The notes: generated by a model not told the origin, from the sequence alone. 64,000 bases of DNA from QAND01 sp003150225 (GCF_044357945.1 NZ_CP076563.1:682001-746000), one strand, 5' to 3'. Shown: positions 53,756 to 63,029, counted from the first letter of the stretch. Program-made: numbers and translations.

Positions 53756-54937
53756 TTAAAAATCGATTTTCTTGCCGTCGTAGATGTAGCGGAACAGCTT
53801 CTCCATCTCCACAGGGGTGATAGCCCGGGGATTGCTGCCGGTGCAGGCGTCGCCCACAGCCAGCTCGGCAATCTTGGCGATCTTCTCGTTAAACTCCTTC
53901 TCCTCGATGCCGAATTCACGCAGGGTCTTGGGGATGCCCAGCTCCACGTTGTAGGCGTCGATCTTGTCGCACAGGGCCTTAACCAACTCATCGTCGGTGC
54001 TGCCGGGCAGCTTCACAAACCGGGCGATGTCAGCATAGCGCTTCTTGGCGGTAGCATCCTTGGCGTTGTACTGGATGACATAGGGCAGATAGATGGCGTT
54101 GGCGCAGCCATGGGGGATGTGGCCGGTGCTGAAAGCGGCGCCGGTCTTATGGGCCATGGAGTGCACGATGCCCAGGAGAGCGTTGCTGAAGGCCATGCCA
54201 GCTAGGCACTGAGCGTAGTGCATCTGCTCGCGGGCATCCATATCGCCGTTGTAAGAAGCGGGTAGGTTCTCGAACACCATCTCGATGGCACGCAGGGCCA
54301 AAGGATCGGTGAAGGGGCCGTTCATGGTGGATACATAAGCCTCGATGGCGTGGGTCAGCGCATCCATACCGGTGTGGGCAGTCAGGGTCTTGGGCATGGT
54401 CTCAGCCAGCTCAGGATCCACCACGGCCACGTCGGGAGTGATGTTGAAGTCAGCCAGAGGATACTTGATGCCCTTGGCGTAATCGGTGATAACCGAGAAA
54501 GCGGTCACCTCGGTAGCGGTACCGGAGGTGGAGGGGATGGCCAGGAACTTGGCCTTCTGCCGCAGCTCCGGGAAGGAGAAGGGCTGAATGATCTCCTCAA
54601 AGGTGGTGTCGGGATACTCATAGAAAACCCACATGGCCTTAGCGGCGTCAATGGGGGACCCGCCGCCCATGGAGATGATCCAGTCGGGCTGGAACTCCCG
54701 CATGGCCTCGGCGCCCCGCATTACGGTCTCCACGGAAGGATCGGGCTCCACGTTCTCAAAGAGCTGAACCTCCATGCCAGCCTCTTTCAGATAGCCCACG
54801 GCCTTATCCAGAAAACCAAAGCGCTTCATGGAACCGCCGCCCACCACAACGATGGCCTTTTTGCCTTTCAGCGTCTTCAATACCTCAAGAGAACCTTTGC
54901 CATAGTACAAGTCACGGGGAAGTGTAAAGCGTGCCAT
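53756..54937 (-). CDS. iron-containing alcohol dehydrogenase
   Basis: 393 residues of the group III dehydrogenase fold. Rossmann region VVVGGGSMKRFG and SMGGGSPIDAAKAMW; metal ligands Asp/His in DALTHAIEAY and HSMAHKTGAAFSTGHIPHG. It probably interconverts alcohols and aldehydes with NAD(P)H in fermentation (butanol or 1,3-propanediol type enzymes are similar). AGGAGG precedes the ATG. A Rex-like site lies 71 bases upstream. Confidence 0.93.
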   Translation of the reverse strand: MARFTLPRDLYYGKGSLEVLKTLKGKKAIVVVGGGSMKRFGFLDKAVGYLKEAGMEVQLFENVEPDPSVETVMRGAEAMREFQPDWIISMGGGSPIDAAKAMWVFYEYPDTTFEEIIQPFSFPELRQKAKFLAIPSTSGTATEVTAFSVITDYAKGIKYPLADFNITPDVAVVDPELAETMPKTLTAHTGMDALTHAIEAYVSTMNGPFTDPLALRAIEMVFENLPASYNGDMDAREQMHYAQCLAGMAFSNALLGIVHSMAHKTGAAFSTGHIPHGCANAIYLPYVIQYNAKDATAKKRYADIARFVKLPGSTDDELVKALCDKIDAYNVELGIPKTLREFGIEEKEFNEKIAKIAELAVGDACTGSNPRAITPVEMEKLFRYIYDGKKIDF

Positions 54938-55258
54938 TCTTATAACCTCCTATAATAGATTCTTATTGGATCTCTCTCCCCCTCTCCGTATTGCAGCCGG
55001 AGAAGGTTTGATAAAATTTTAACAATATCTTGCGAAAGAAAAGCCGAATCAACGTACGGCATGGAATGAAACTTTCAGTTTTTGATTCTCTCGTTTTGAA
55101 ACAGGCGCTCCATTTTCTAGCATTTCCCTCTTTCGATTCTTATTATAGTCTTTCTTTTCTATGGCGGGTAATGCATAATTGAAATAGACCGTATATGTTC
55201 CATCATATGTTAATATTTTCACAAACATTCGTTTCATTGGATGTGCCAGGAGGGGACC
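54938..55258. other. divergent regulatory region between adh and lysR
   Basis: About 320 bases without a supported gene. It contains the Rex-like site at 55008-55025 and an AT-rich segment towards lysR. No further hairpin or clear promoter pair is evident. A 62-codon frame at 55049-55237 is judged spurious. Confidence 0.6.
55008..55025. promoter_or_regulatory. Rex-type operator
   Basis: TTGATAA-AATT-TTAACAA, one mismatch from the clostridial Rex consensus TTGTTAA-N4-TTAACAA. It lies 71 bases upstream of adh, so NADH/NAD+ control of the alcohol dehydrogenase is likely. No rex gene is in the window. Confidence 0.7.
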
Positions 55259-56182
55259 ATGAATTTACAGCAGTTGCGCTATGCCGTCGAGGTGGAAAAG
55301 ACCTCCAGCATCACCCAGGCGGCAAAAAACCTTTATATGGGGCAGCCCAATCTCAGCAAGAGCATCAAGGAATTGGAGCAGGACTTGGGCATCACCATCT
55401 TTACCCGAAACGCCAAGGGAGTGGAACCCACCAGCATGGGGCTTCAGTTTCTACGCTACGCCCATGAAATCTTGGACAAGGTGGATGAGCTTAGCAGCCT
55501 GTTTCAACCCCAGCATGAGACCACTTTGCGTTTCAGCGTTTCCCTTCCCCGGGCCACCTATGCTTCCGTTGCCTTTGCCAACTTTATCAACCGGCTGGAC
55601 CGCTCCCGGCCCTTGGATATCCTCTGCCGGGAGACCAATTCTCTGGCCATCGTAGGGGATGTCAGCGTAGGAACCAGCGTTATGGGCGTGCTCCGCTACC
55701 AGGACATCTATGAAAGCTATTTTCTCAACCTCTTGAAAAAGAATAATTTGCAGTACCAGGTACTGTGGGAATACCGCATGATGCTGTTGGTTCATAAAAG
55801 CCATCCCTTGGCCGAATGTACCGATGTCCCCTACGAAAGGCTGCAGGAATATACCGAAATCATCCATGGGGATTTCCAGGTGCCCGCTCTTCCCCCTGCT
55901 CAGATGAAACAGCTTACTCGTTCCGATAACCGTATCTTCATCTATGACCGGGGCAGCCAATTCGATCTGCTGGAACGGGTCAAAGGCACCTATCTATGGG
56001 TGAGCCCCCTGCCCCAGGAGGTGTTGGATCAGCATGACATGGTCCAGTTAAAATGCAGCGGGGCGGGCATCCACCGGGATCTGGTGATCTACCACCAAAG
56101 CGATGGATTGGAGGAATACGAGCGGCAGTTTATCGAGGAGCTAAAACAGGAGGTCGCCTTCCTGGATCAATCCATCCAATAG
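55259..56182 (+). CDS. LysR-family transcriptional regulator
   Basis: 307 residues. N-terminal winged HTH: LQQLRYAVEVEKTSSITQAAKNL, LYMGQPNLSKSIKELE, and GITIFTRNAKGVEPT; the remaining 230 residues form a periplasmic-binding-type effector domain. The start is the ATG at 55259 after AGGAGGGG. Divergent placement suggests control of adh, in addition to the Rex-like site. The co-inducer is unknown. Confidence 0.92.
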   Translation: MNLQQLRYAVEVEKTSSITQAAKNLYMGQPNLSKSIKELEQDLGITIFTRNAKGVEPTSMGLQFLRYAHEILDKVDELSSLFQPQHETTLRFSVSLPRATYASVAFANFINRLDRSRPLDILCRETNSLAIVGDVSVGTSVMGVLRYQDIYESYFLNLLKKNNLQYQVLWEYRMMLLVHKSHPLAECTDVPYERLQEYTEIIHGDFQVPALPPAQMKQLTRSDNRIFIYDRGSQFDLLERVKGTYLWVSPLPQEVLDQHDMVQLKCSGAGIHRDLVIYHQSDGLEEYERQFIEELKQEVAFLDQSIQ

Positions 56183-56191
56183 TTCAGTGTA

Positions 56192-56220
56192 TGAAGCGCC
56201 CGGCAATGCCGGGCGCTTCA
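56192..56220 (+). terminator. lysR terminator hairpin
   Basis: TGAAGCGCCCGGC-AAT-GCCGGGCGCTTCA, 13-base perfect arms, ten bases after the lysR stop. No T-run follows, so it is a weaker terminator. Confidence 0.65.
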
Positions 56221-56307
56221 CGCCCATCCCTCCTCACAAATTTACCATACGGTTGTTTTTATTCTATTATGAGGAGGCAAAAATGGAAAATTTGGCTAAC
56301 CATCATA

Positions 56308-56338
56308 AAAAAGGACCGGGAAAATCCCGGCCCTTTTT
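56308..56338. terminator. terminator of the nucleoside importer operon
   Basis: AAAAAGG-A-CCGGGA / TCCCGG-C-CCTTTTT stem, T-run on both sides, just after the permease stop at 56344. Confidence 0.85.
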
Positions 56339-56343
56339 GCCGT

Positions 56344-57303
56344 CTATCGTTCTTCTCGGAAGAAATTGGTACCACAGCTCTTGGGCTGAAGCCCCTCCTT
56401 GGATTGACGAATACTGGTTATGATGATAACCAAAATGGTCGCCACAAACGGCAGCATCACATAGATGGCAATGGGGATCTTGGCGGATACATACAACCGC
56501 AAAATGCTGAGACCGCCAAACACCAGGGAGCCGATCACCGCCCGGCCTGGTTTCCAGGCCGCGAAGATCACCAGCGCCACCGCAATCCAGCCCAAACCGT
56601 TGACACAGTTGTACACCCAGGTGCCCCCGCAGGTAGCCATGATCACATACACCCCGCCCAAACCACAGAGTCCGCCGCCCAGGCAGGTGGCCATGTACTT
56701 GTACTTGGTTACACTGATACCAACCGCATCGGCAGCCGCGGGATCCTCCCCCACCGCGCGGAGGTTGAGGCCGGTCCGGGTATGCTTGAGGAACAGCGCC
56801 ATGCCAATGGCGATAGCGATTCCAAGGTAAACAAAGATGTTGTACTGGAAGAAAAGCTTGCCCACATAGGGGATATCGCTCAAAAACGGAATGCTCAGCC
56901 TGGAAAAAGCGCCGCTGACCTTGGCGCTTACCACCGCCGCTCCACCGGGAGCCGATCGCATCAACGCGTCCCCGATCATGTTGCCAAAGGCCACCCCGAA
57001 GATGGTAAGGGTCAGACCGGTAACGTTTTGGTTGGCCTTTAAGGTCACCGTCAAAAAGCAATAGATGAGCGCGCCCAAAGCGCCGGCCAAAAAGGCGCCG
57101 ATCACCGCCATTATGGCGCTGTCGCAGGTATAGCCCAGCACCAATCCCATGGAGGCGCCCATATACATCATACCCTCCACACCCAGGTTCAGGTTGCCGG
57201 ACTTCTCGGTGAGAATCTCCCCTAACGTACCATACAAAAGAGGGGTGCCCGCCAACACCGCGGCATAAACAAAGCTGATGATGTAGCTTACGGTCTCATT
57301 CAT
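56344..57303 (-). CDS. nucleoside ABC transporter permease 2 (BMP family importer)
   Basis: 319 residues, about eight to ten membrane segments. NLGVEGMMYMGA (start region) and LRAVGEDPAAADAVGISV (EAA-type loop) fit BmpD/NupQ-like permeases of guanosine and purine nucleoside importers. ATG at 57303; eighteen extra upstream codons are rejected as they overlap the first permease. It is the last gene of the operon. Confidence 0.9.
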   Translation of the reverse strand: MNETVSYIISFVYAAVLAGTPLLYGTLGEILTEKSGNLNLGVEGMMYMGASMGLVLGYTCDSAIMAVIGAFLAGALGALIYCFLTVTLKANQNVTGLTLTIFGVAFGNMIGDALMRSAPGGAAVVSAKVSGAFSRLSIPFLSDIPYVGKLFFQYNIFVYLGIAIAIGMALFLKHTRTGLNLRAVGEDPAAADAVGISVTKYKYMATCLGGGLCGLGGVYVIMATCGGTWVYNCVNGLGWIAVALVIFAAWKPGRAVIGSLVFGGLSILRLYVSAKIPIAIYVMLPFVATILVIIITSIRQSKEGLQPKSCGTNFFREER

Positions 57304-58399
57304 GATCCCGATGCTCCTTTCTCCTCCAAACCAAGCGGTAGCGGATAAAGAACTCACAGCCCAGCATGAAGAACAGGATGATGCCCGTCAGCACCTCGGC
57401 GGCGGCATTGCTGATGGCGAATACCGTCTGGATGCTGTTGCTGCCCTTATCCAGAATGCTGAACAAAAAGGTGGTTACCAGCATGGCCACTGGATTAAGA
57501 TTCCCCAGCCATGCTACGGTGATAGCGGTAAAGCCCACGCCGCCGGCCACCGTCTCCACCAGAGTATGGTCGGCTCCCGTTACCTGAAGCATGCCCGCGA
57601 TTCCACACAAGGCTCCCGACAGGAACATGGTCCGCATGATGATGCGCCCCACGTTCATTCCAGCGTACTTAGCGGTGGGTTGGCTCTCCCCCACCACGCT
57701 GATCTCGTAGCCCTGCTTGGTACGGTTCAGGTAGAAATACATCACCCCAACCAGAACTAGCGCCACAATCCAGCCGATGTGGACGCCAAATACCTTGGGC
57801 AGCCGGGCGGCGGTATCAAATCGAGCGATCTGAGGAAACCCAGTGTTGGCCGGATTGATCCAAGGCCCTTCCCGCAGATACTGGATGATGTATACCGCCA
57901 CATAGTTCATCATCAGGGTAAACAGGGTTTCATTGGTATTGAATTTCGCCTTGAAATAGGCCGGAATTAACCCCCACAGGCCTCCGAAGACCGCTCCGGC
58001 TAAGAACATAACCAGGAACAAAAACGGCTGCGGGATTTTATCCGCATAGAAGAGGGCAAAATAGGTGGCTGCGATGGCCCCCAAGCAGATCTGCCCCTCA
58101 GCGCCGATGTTCCAGAATTTCATTTTAAAGGCCAGTGCCACACCCAGGGATGTGATCAAAAGGGGAATGGCAATGCGGATGGTCTCCCGTAGGGCCGCTG
58201 GCGTCATAAGGGCCCCCGTTACCATCTGGCCATATACCGCCACCGGATTTTTCCCCAAGAGGGCGATGAGCAGTCCCCCGGTGACAAAGGCTGCCAGCAA
58301 GGCCAGCACTCGGATCAGGATGGATTTTCCCCGGGTAAGATCGGTGCGTTTGACCATCCGTACCAGGGGCTGGTTGTGATGATGGTTATTCTGCTTCAT
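57296..58399 (-). CDS. nucleoside ABC transporter permease 1 (BMP family importer)
   Basis: 367 residues with about ten membrane segments; WNIGAEGQICLGAI and the C-terminal SVVGESQPTAKYAGMNV (EAA-type loop) match BmpC/NupP-like permeases. A His-rich N-terminus (NNHHHNQP) is unusual but could be chance. It overlaps the ATPase by 14 bases and permease 2 by eight. Confidence 0.9.
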   Translation of the reverse strand: MKQNNHHHNQPLVRMVKRTDLTRGKSILIRVLALLAAFVTGGLLIALLGKNPVAVYGQMVTGALMTPAALRETIRIAIPLLITSLGVALAFKMKFWNIGAEGQICLGAIAATYFALFYADKIPQPFLFLVMFLAGAVFGGLWGLIPAYFKAKFNTNETLFTLMMNYVAVYIIQYLREGPWINPANTGFPQIARFDTAARLPKVFGVHIGWIVALVLVGVMYFYLNRTKQGYEISVVGESQPTAKYAGMNVGRIIMRTMFLSGALCGIAGMLQVTGADHTLVETVAGGVGFTAITVAWLGNLNPVAMLVTTFLFSILDKGSNSIQTVFAISNAAAEVLTGIILFFMLGCEFFIRYRLVWRRKEHRDHE

Positions 58400-59933
58400 G
58401 GTCCGCACCCTCCCCCGCTACATGGACCATCATCAGGCCCAACTGTTCCTTGGTGGCCGTCCGAGCGTCCACCACGCCGCTGACCCGGCCCCCGCACAGC
58501 ACCAAAATTCGGTCGCTCAGCTCCAGCAGCACATCCAAATCCTCCCCGATGAACAGTACCGCCACGCCCTTTTCCTTCTGTTCATTCAAAAGGTTGTAGA
58601 TGGTATAGGTGGAGTTGATGTCCAGCCCCCGGACGGGATAGGCGCTGATGAGAATGGCGGGGGCGCTGTCGATCTCCCGTCCCAGCAACACCTTCTGCAC
58701 ATTGCCCCCCGATAGCATCCGCACCGGTGTGTGGATGCCCGGCGTCACGATGTCCAGCTTTTCGATGAGGGACTCCGCCTGGGCTGCCGGCGCTTTTCGA
58801 TCCACCAAAGGCCCGGAATGCTCCCCGTAATTCTTGAGCATCATGTTTTCCACCATGTCGAGGCCGCCCACCAGGCCCATGCCCAGCCGATCCTCCGGCA
58901 CAAAGGCCATAGAAATGCCCTTTTTGATGATCTCCCTCGGGGTCTTGCCCACCAGATTCTCGCTGACCTCCACCCCATCCACATGGTTTTTATAGAGGAT
59001 AGCGCCGCCGGCCACATCGTAAAGCCCCGCGATGGCCTCACACAACTCCCGCTGGCCGCTGCCCGCCACACCTGCTACTCCTAAAATCTCTCCTGAGCGC
59101 AGGGTAAAGCTCACATCATCCAGTACTTTGTGCCCCTCGCTTCCCAGGCAGGTGAGGTTCACCACCCGAAGCCGATCCTCCGGATCCTTTACCGGGGAGC
59201 GGTGAATCTCCAGACTAACGCTGCGGCCTACGATCATCTCCGTCAAGGTGGGGACGTCCATCTCGGCGGTTTCCACCGTACCCACCGCATGGCCCCGGCG
59301 TAGCACCGTCACCCGGTCCGAAATGGCCATCACCTCGTTGAGTTTATGGGTGATGATGATCACCGCTTTACCGTCCTCCTTCATCCGCCGAAGGATGGCA
59401 AACAGCCGATCGATCTCCTGGGGCGTCAGTACAGCGGTGGGCTCGTCCAAAATCAAAATATTAGCGCCCCGGTACAGGACTTTTAGAATCTCCACCGTCT
59501 GCTTCTCGCTGACGGACATATCGTAGACCTTCTTCTCCGGGTCCACCTCCAAGCCATACCGGGCGCTGATCTCCCGGATCTCCTGACTCAGCTTCTTCCG
59601 GGACAACCGCTGCTTGCCCGGCAGCCCCAGGACGATGTTCTCCATACAGGTCAGCACATCCACCAATTTAAAGTGCTGGTGGATCATCCCAATGCCCAGA
59701 TCAAAGGCGTCCTTGGGGGAACGAATGGAACAACTCTCTCCCCGCACCAGAATCTCCCCTTCATCCGGGTAATAGATCCCCGACAGGATATTCATAAGGG
59801 TGGTTTTGCCCGAGCCGTTCTCCCCCAAAAGCGCCAAAATTTCTCCCCACCGTAGGGTGAGGGAGACGTCTTGGTTGGCGATGACCGGGCCAAAGGTCTT
59901 GGTCACATGTCGCAATTCAATGGCGTTTTCCAT
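58386..59933 (-). CDS. nucleoside ABC transporter ATPase (two ABC domains)
   Basis: 515 residues, tandem ABC domains. First: Walker A GENGSGKTTLM and Walker B ILDEPTAVLTP. Second: degenerate Walker A GVAGSGQRELCEA, signature LSGGNVQKVLLGR, and degenerate Walker B ISAYPVRGLD, as usual in sugar/nucleoside importers. The start at 59933 follows AAGGTGG; an in-frame TTG upstream is weaker. The gene lies between the binding protein and permeases. Confidence 0.93.
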   Translation of the reverse strand: MENAIELRHVTKTFGPVIANQDVSLTLRWGEILALLGENGSGKTTLMNILSGIYYPDEGEILVRGESCSIRSPKDAFDLGIGMIHQHFKLVDVLTCMENIVLGLPGKQRLSRKKLSQEIREISARYGLEVDPEKKVYDMSVSEKQTVEILKVLYRGANILILDEPTAVLTPQEIDRLFAILRRMKEDGKAVIIITHKLNEVMAISDRVTVLRRGHAVGTVETAEMDVPTLTEMIVGRSVSLEIHRSPVKDPEDRLRVVNLTCLGSEGHKVLDDVSFTLRSGEILGVAGVAGSGQRELCEAIAGLYDVAGGAILYKNHVDGVEVSENLVGKTPREIIKKGISMAFVPEDRLGMGLVGGLDMVENMMLKNYGEHSGPLVDRKAPAAQAESLIEKLDIVTPGIHTPVRMLSGGNVQKVLLGREIDSAPAILISAYPVRGLDINSTYTIYNLLNEQKEKGVAVLFIGEDLDVLLELSDRILVLCGGRVSGVVDARTATKEQLGLMMVHVAGEGADHEAE

Positions 59934-60019
59934 GGATATCCACCTTATACGCAAAATAGAAAGATGGGGTTATGCACATGGTATAACCCCATCCCTTCCT
60001 CACTATTCTGGGATGCGGA

Positions 60020-61135
60020 TTAGTCTACCCGCACGCCCTTTACCAGCCAGGTCATCTGCTGAGCAATGAGCAGGTCGGAGGCTTTCTCGCCTTCCGCAAT
60101 CTGCAGGTTGCCCTCGTTGTCGTAGATGGGCCCGTTGAATACGTCAAACTCGTCGTTCTCATCCACGATCCTGTCATAGGCTTCCTTGATCTTTTCCTCG
60201 GTGCCGGGAGCCACGTTCTTGGACAAGGGAGACAGATAGCAGGTGCCGATGGCCATGCTGCCCAGATGAATGCCGCCGGTGAAGGTGCCGTTCAGAGCAT
60301 CCTCAACCAACTGGGTCATGATGGCGCCCCAGTTCCAGACAGGCGCGCACAGATGAGCGTCGGGAGCAAACTCGGTCATGTCGTTGTTGTAGCCGCAGCC
60401 CCACTTGCCCCGCTCCTGCGCGGCCACCTGGGGACCGGTGGTATCCACATGCTGAGCGATCACGTCGCAGCCCTGATCCAAAAGGGCCTCGGCAGCCTGC
60501 CGCTCGCCGGTGGGATCATACCAGCTGTTGGTATATTTAACGATAACTTCAATGTCGGGGTTTACGGACTGAGCGCCCAAGGTAAAGGCGTTGATGCCGC
60601 TGTTGCACTCGGAATTGCTGAAGGCAGCCACATAGCCCAGCTTATTGGTCTCGGTACGCATACCAGCGGCGATACCCGCCAGATACCGAGGCTGATAAAC
60701 CCGGCCGAAATAGTTGCAGAAGTTGGTCTCGTTGGACTTGATGCCGGTGGCATGGCAGAAATACACCTCAGGATGCTCCTTTGCGGCCTCATCCATGAAG
60801 TCCATAAAACCGAAGCTGTTGGCAAAGATGATATTGCAGCCCGACTCGATGAGCTCGTTGATGGCGTCGGCACAGGCGCTATCCTCGGATACGTTGGCCT
60901 TGACGATCATCTGATCATCCCGCAGGCCAAGCTGCTCCTGCATGTACAGGCGGCCCTTTTCGTGGGCATAGTTATAGCCGTTGTCGCTGGGATCGCCGAT
61001 GTAGATCAAGCCGATCTTCACGTTTTCCTTGGTCAATTTGCCGTCAGTCCCGCCGCCGTTGCCAGCGTCTCCGCCGCAAGCAACCAGGGACAGGGCCAGC
61101 ATGACACAGAGTGCTGCCACCAACCACTTTTTCAT
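60020..61135 (-). CDS. BMP family nucleoside-binding lipoprotein
   Basis: 371 residues. Lipobox LSLVACGG after a 19-residue signal; then the BMP/Med fold: KIGLIYIGDPSDNGYNYAHEKG (split at 20), IIFANSFGFMDFMDEAA, and GKWGCGYNNDM. It feeds purine nucleosides to the downstream ATPase-permeases. Start at 61135 with GGAGAGG upstream. It is separated from xpt by a terminator, yet both point to purine salvage. Confidence 0.92.
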   Translation of the reverse strand: MKKWLVAALCVMLALSLVACGGDAGNGGGTDGKLTKENVKIGLIYIGDPSDNGYNYAHEKGRLYMQEQLGLRDDQMIVKANVSEDSACADAINELIESGCNIIFANSFGFMDFMDEAAKEHPEVYFCHATGIKSNETNFCNYFGRVYQPRYLAGIAAGMRTETNKLGYVAAFSNSECNSGINAFTLGAQSVNPDIEVIVKYTNSWYDPTGERQAAEALLDQGCDVIAQHVDTTGPQVAAQERGKWGCGYNNDMTEFAPDAHLCAPVWNWGAIMTQLVEDALNGTFTGGIHLGSMAIGTCYLSPLSKNVAPGTEEKIKEAYDRIVDENDEFDVFNGPIYDNEGNLQIAEGEKASDLLIAQQMTWLVKGVRVD

Positions 61136-61312
61136 TGCGTCCTCTCCTCCAAAACCAATCAAAAAATTCCCCGCTGCCATTTTGCACCGAGGTGACATCC
61201 ATATGATACGCTATTTTTTGCAGCCTGCCTAGAGCAAACCCGTCATTTTTCTTGCAGTTTTTGCAAATTACGACGGAATTTTTGAAAGACAGTCCTCTCC
61301 GCCCTGAAAACA

Positions 61313-61349
61313 AAACAAAAAACGCCCCCGGAACCGCCTCTCCGGGAGC
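61313..61349 (-). terminator. intrinsic terminator of xpt
   Basis: GCTCCCGGA / TCCGGGGGC stem (one G-T pair), followed by T6 on the - strand. Confidence 0.88.
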
Positions 61350-61376
61350 ATTTTCCCAATCTTTGCATAATCGGCG

Positions 61377-61952
61377 TCACGCCTGGCGGAAGCGGAACTT
61401 GCCGTCCTCCACCCCTTCAATGATAGCCAGGGACTGCAGGTTAATCCCCCGTTCCCGCAGGCGTTTGCCCCCCTCCTGGAAGCCTTTTTCCACCGCCACA
61501 CCCACGCCCATCAACTGGGCGCCAGCCATATCCACAATGTCGATGAGCCCGCGCAGCGCCTCGCCGTTGGCTAAAAAGTCATCGATGATCAAAACTCGGT
61601 CCTCAGCACCGAGCCACTGCTTACTTACCAAAAAGGTGACCTTTCTATTATAGGTATAGGAGTAGATCTCGCTGGCGTAGAGGCCCCCCTCAATGTTATC
61701 GGATTTGGCCTTTTTCGCAAATACCACCGGCACATCAAAATACTGGGCGGCAATGACGGCCACAGCGATACCGGATGCCTCCGCCGTCAAAATTTTGGTT
61801 ACGCCCAGATCCCCAAACAGCCGGTAAAATTCCTTTCCCATGCGGTTCAATAGCTTGGTATCGATCCGATGGTTCAAAAAGCCGTCCACCTTGATGATCC
61901 TGCCATCGATGATCCTACCCTCCTGGGCAATGCGCTCCTCCAGCTCCTTCAT
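61377..61952 (-). CDS. xpt: xanthine phosphoribosyltransferase
   Basis: 191 residues. Type I PRTase with PRPP loop RVLIIDDFLANGEALRGL; N-terminal DGFLNHRIDTKLLNRMG and the VVFAKKAKSDNIEGG loop match Xpt. It makes XMP from xanthine. GAGGGG precedes the ATG at 61952. The nucleoside importer genes follow on the same strand after a terminator. No purine riboswitch core is seen in the leader. Confidence 0.95.
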   Translation of the reverse strand: MKELEERIAQEGRIIDGRIIKVDGFLNHRIDTKLLNRMGKEFYRLFGDLGVTKILTAEASGIAVAVIAAQYFDVPVVFAKKAKSDNIEGGLYASEIYSYTYNRKVTFLVSKQWLGAEDRVLIIDDFLANGEALRGLIDIVDMAGAQLMGVGVAVEKGFQEGGKRLRERGINLQSLAIIEGVEDGKFRFRQA

Positions 61953-61974
61953 GGACCCCTCTCCCCTATCCGTC

Positions 61975-62027
61975 GTTGATGAAATGTTGATGAAATTTAG
62001 TATAGCACAAATCCATGGCCGTGTACC
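61975..62027 (-). promoter_or_regulatory. xpt promoter with 11-bp tandem repeat
   Basis: TATACT at 61999-62004 (- strand) has a weak GGTACA -35 17 bases away. Next to it GTTGATGAAAT is repeated perfectly in tandem (+ strand, 61975-61985 and 61986-61996), downstream of the -10. Function unknown. Confidence 0.45.
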
Positions 62028-62076
62028 ATTTTCTTGATAATTCATAAGGAGATCGGCGGGCCAACACAACGGAACC

Positions 62077-62199
62077 ATGGACAGAAGAAAAATACCGTGC
62101 TATAAAAAAATCATGAATGATACCGGGTGCCCCAATATCGAGGAAATCGACGGCGGGCTTCTGCGCCGGAAAGACGGCAGAAAGGTATTGTGCCAATGA
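62077..62199 (+). CDS. small ORF coupled to the TIM-barrel gene
   Basis: 40 codons, MDRRKIPCYKKIMNDTG to the end RKDGRKVLCQ. Its TGA overlaps the ATG of the next gene (ATGA). No family recognised. The Cys and basic content could be a small protein, or a remnant of a larger gene whose 5' part was lost. The weak GGAACC before the ATG is its only translational support. Confidence 0.4.
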   Translation: MDRRKIPCYKKIMNDTGCPNIEEIDGGLLRRKDGRKVLCQ

Positions 62200-63029
62200 G
62201 ATACGGTATGACATCCATCATGCCCCATGAGTCGCCAAACCAGTGGGCAGAGGACTTGGCAAAGCGCGGCTTCACCGCCGCCTATTTTCCCGCCAAGGAA
62301 ACGGCTTCCGACCGTGAGATCTTCGCCTATGAAAAGGCTGCAAAGGATCACAATCTGGTGATCGCGGAGATGGGCATATGGAAAACCCCGTTTGCCCAGG
62401 ATTCCAAGGAGGCCGAAAAAAACAAAAATATCTGCTTGCGTCGATTGGAAATCGCGGACGCGGTAGGGGCCAAATGCTGTGTCAACGTTTCCGGAGCGGC
62501 GGGAGAAATTTGGTATGCCTACTATCCGGAAAACTATTCGGAAGCGACCTACTGGAAAAACGTGGAGTTTGTCCAGTGGCTTTTGGATACGGCAAAGCCA
62601 AAAAGCACCTACTACGCGCTGGAGATCATGCCCTGGATGCTGCCGGATAGCGCGGAAAGCTATTTGAAATTCCTCTGGGATGTCAACCGTGACCGGTTCG
62701 CCGTGCATTTTGATCCGGTAAATCTCATCAACAGCGTTGAAAAGGTCCGCCACTATGGGGATATGCTGGAAAGCGCCGTCATCCAGATGCATCCCTATAT
62801 CAAAAGCTGTCATCTCAAGGATTTTCTTCTGGCGGACGGCTATACGCCAAACGTCCGGGAAACCATCCCGGGAAGGGGCTGGGCCGATCTTTCCAGGTAT
62901 CTGAAGCTAATCCACAGGCTGGATCCCCAGATGCCGATGCTCTTCGAGCACCTCCATACCTGGGAGGACTACGAAGAGGCGCTTGCTCATGTTCAACAGC
63001 TGGAATCCCGGCTGTTTCCCCAGGATTGA
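62196..63029 (+). CDS. sugar phosphate isomerase/epimerase-family TIM barrel
   Basis: 277 residues of the xylose-isomerase-like AP_endonuc_2 fold. It starts RYGMTSIMPHESPNQWAEDL; metal-site residues are suggested by ALEIMPWMLPDS (Glu), VHFDPVNLIN (Asp) and KSCHLKDFLL (His), and the C-terminal FEHLHTWEDY. The substrate is unknown. The start overlaps the small ORF by four bases. Length and residues do not distinguish isomerase from hydrolase. Confidence 0.82.
   Translation: MRYGMTSIMPHESPNQWAEDLAKRGFTAAYFPAKETASDREIFAYEKAAKDHNLVIAEMGIWKTPFAQDSKEAEKNKNICLRRLEIADAVGAKCCVNVSGAAGEIWYAYYPENYSEATYWKNVEFVQWLLDTAKPKSTYYALEIMPWMLPDSAESYLKFLWDVNRDRFAVHFDPVNLINSVEKVRHYGDMLESAVIQMHPYIKSCHLKDFLLADGYTPNVRETIPGRGWADLSRYLKLIHRLDPQMPMLFEHLHTWEDYEEALAHVQQLESRLFPQD

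Noticed and set aside
55049..55237. 62-codon frame on the - strand in the adh-lysR intergenic region
   Set aside because: It lacks a ribosome site, overlaps the probable divergent promoters, and has no recognisable similarity.
56283..56423. 46-codon + strand frame with AGGAGG before it
   Set aside because: Its first part lies in the importer terminator and the rest is antisense to permease 2. A good ribosome site keeps it as a possible short peptide, but not enough for annotation.
61136..62076. Purine riboswitch upstream of xpt or the nucleoside importer
   Set aside because: The conserved purine aptamer core (paired loops around TATA...) was not found on the - strand in either leader.
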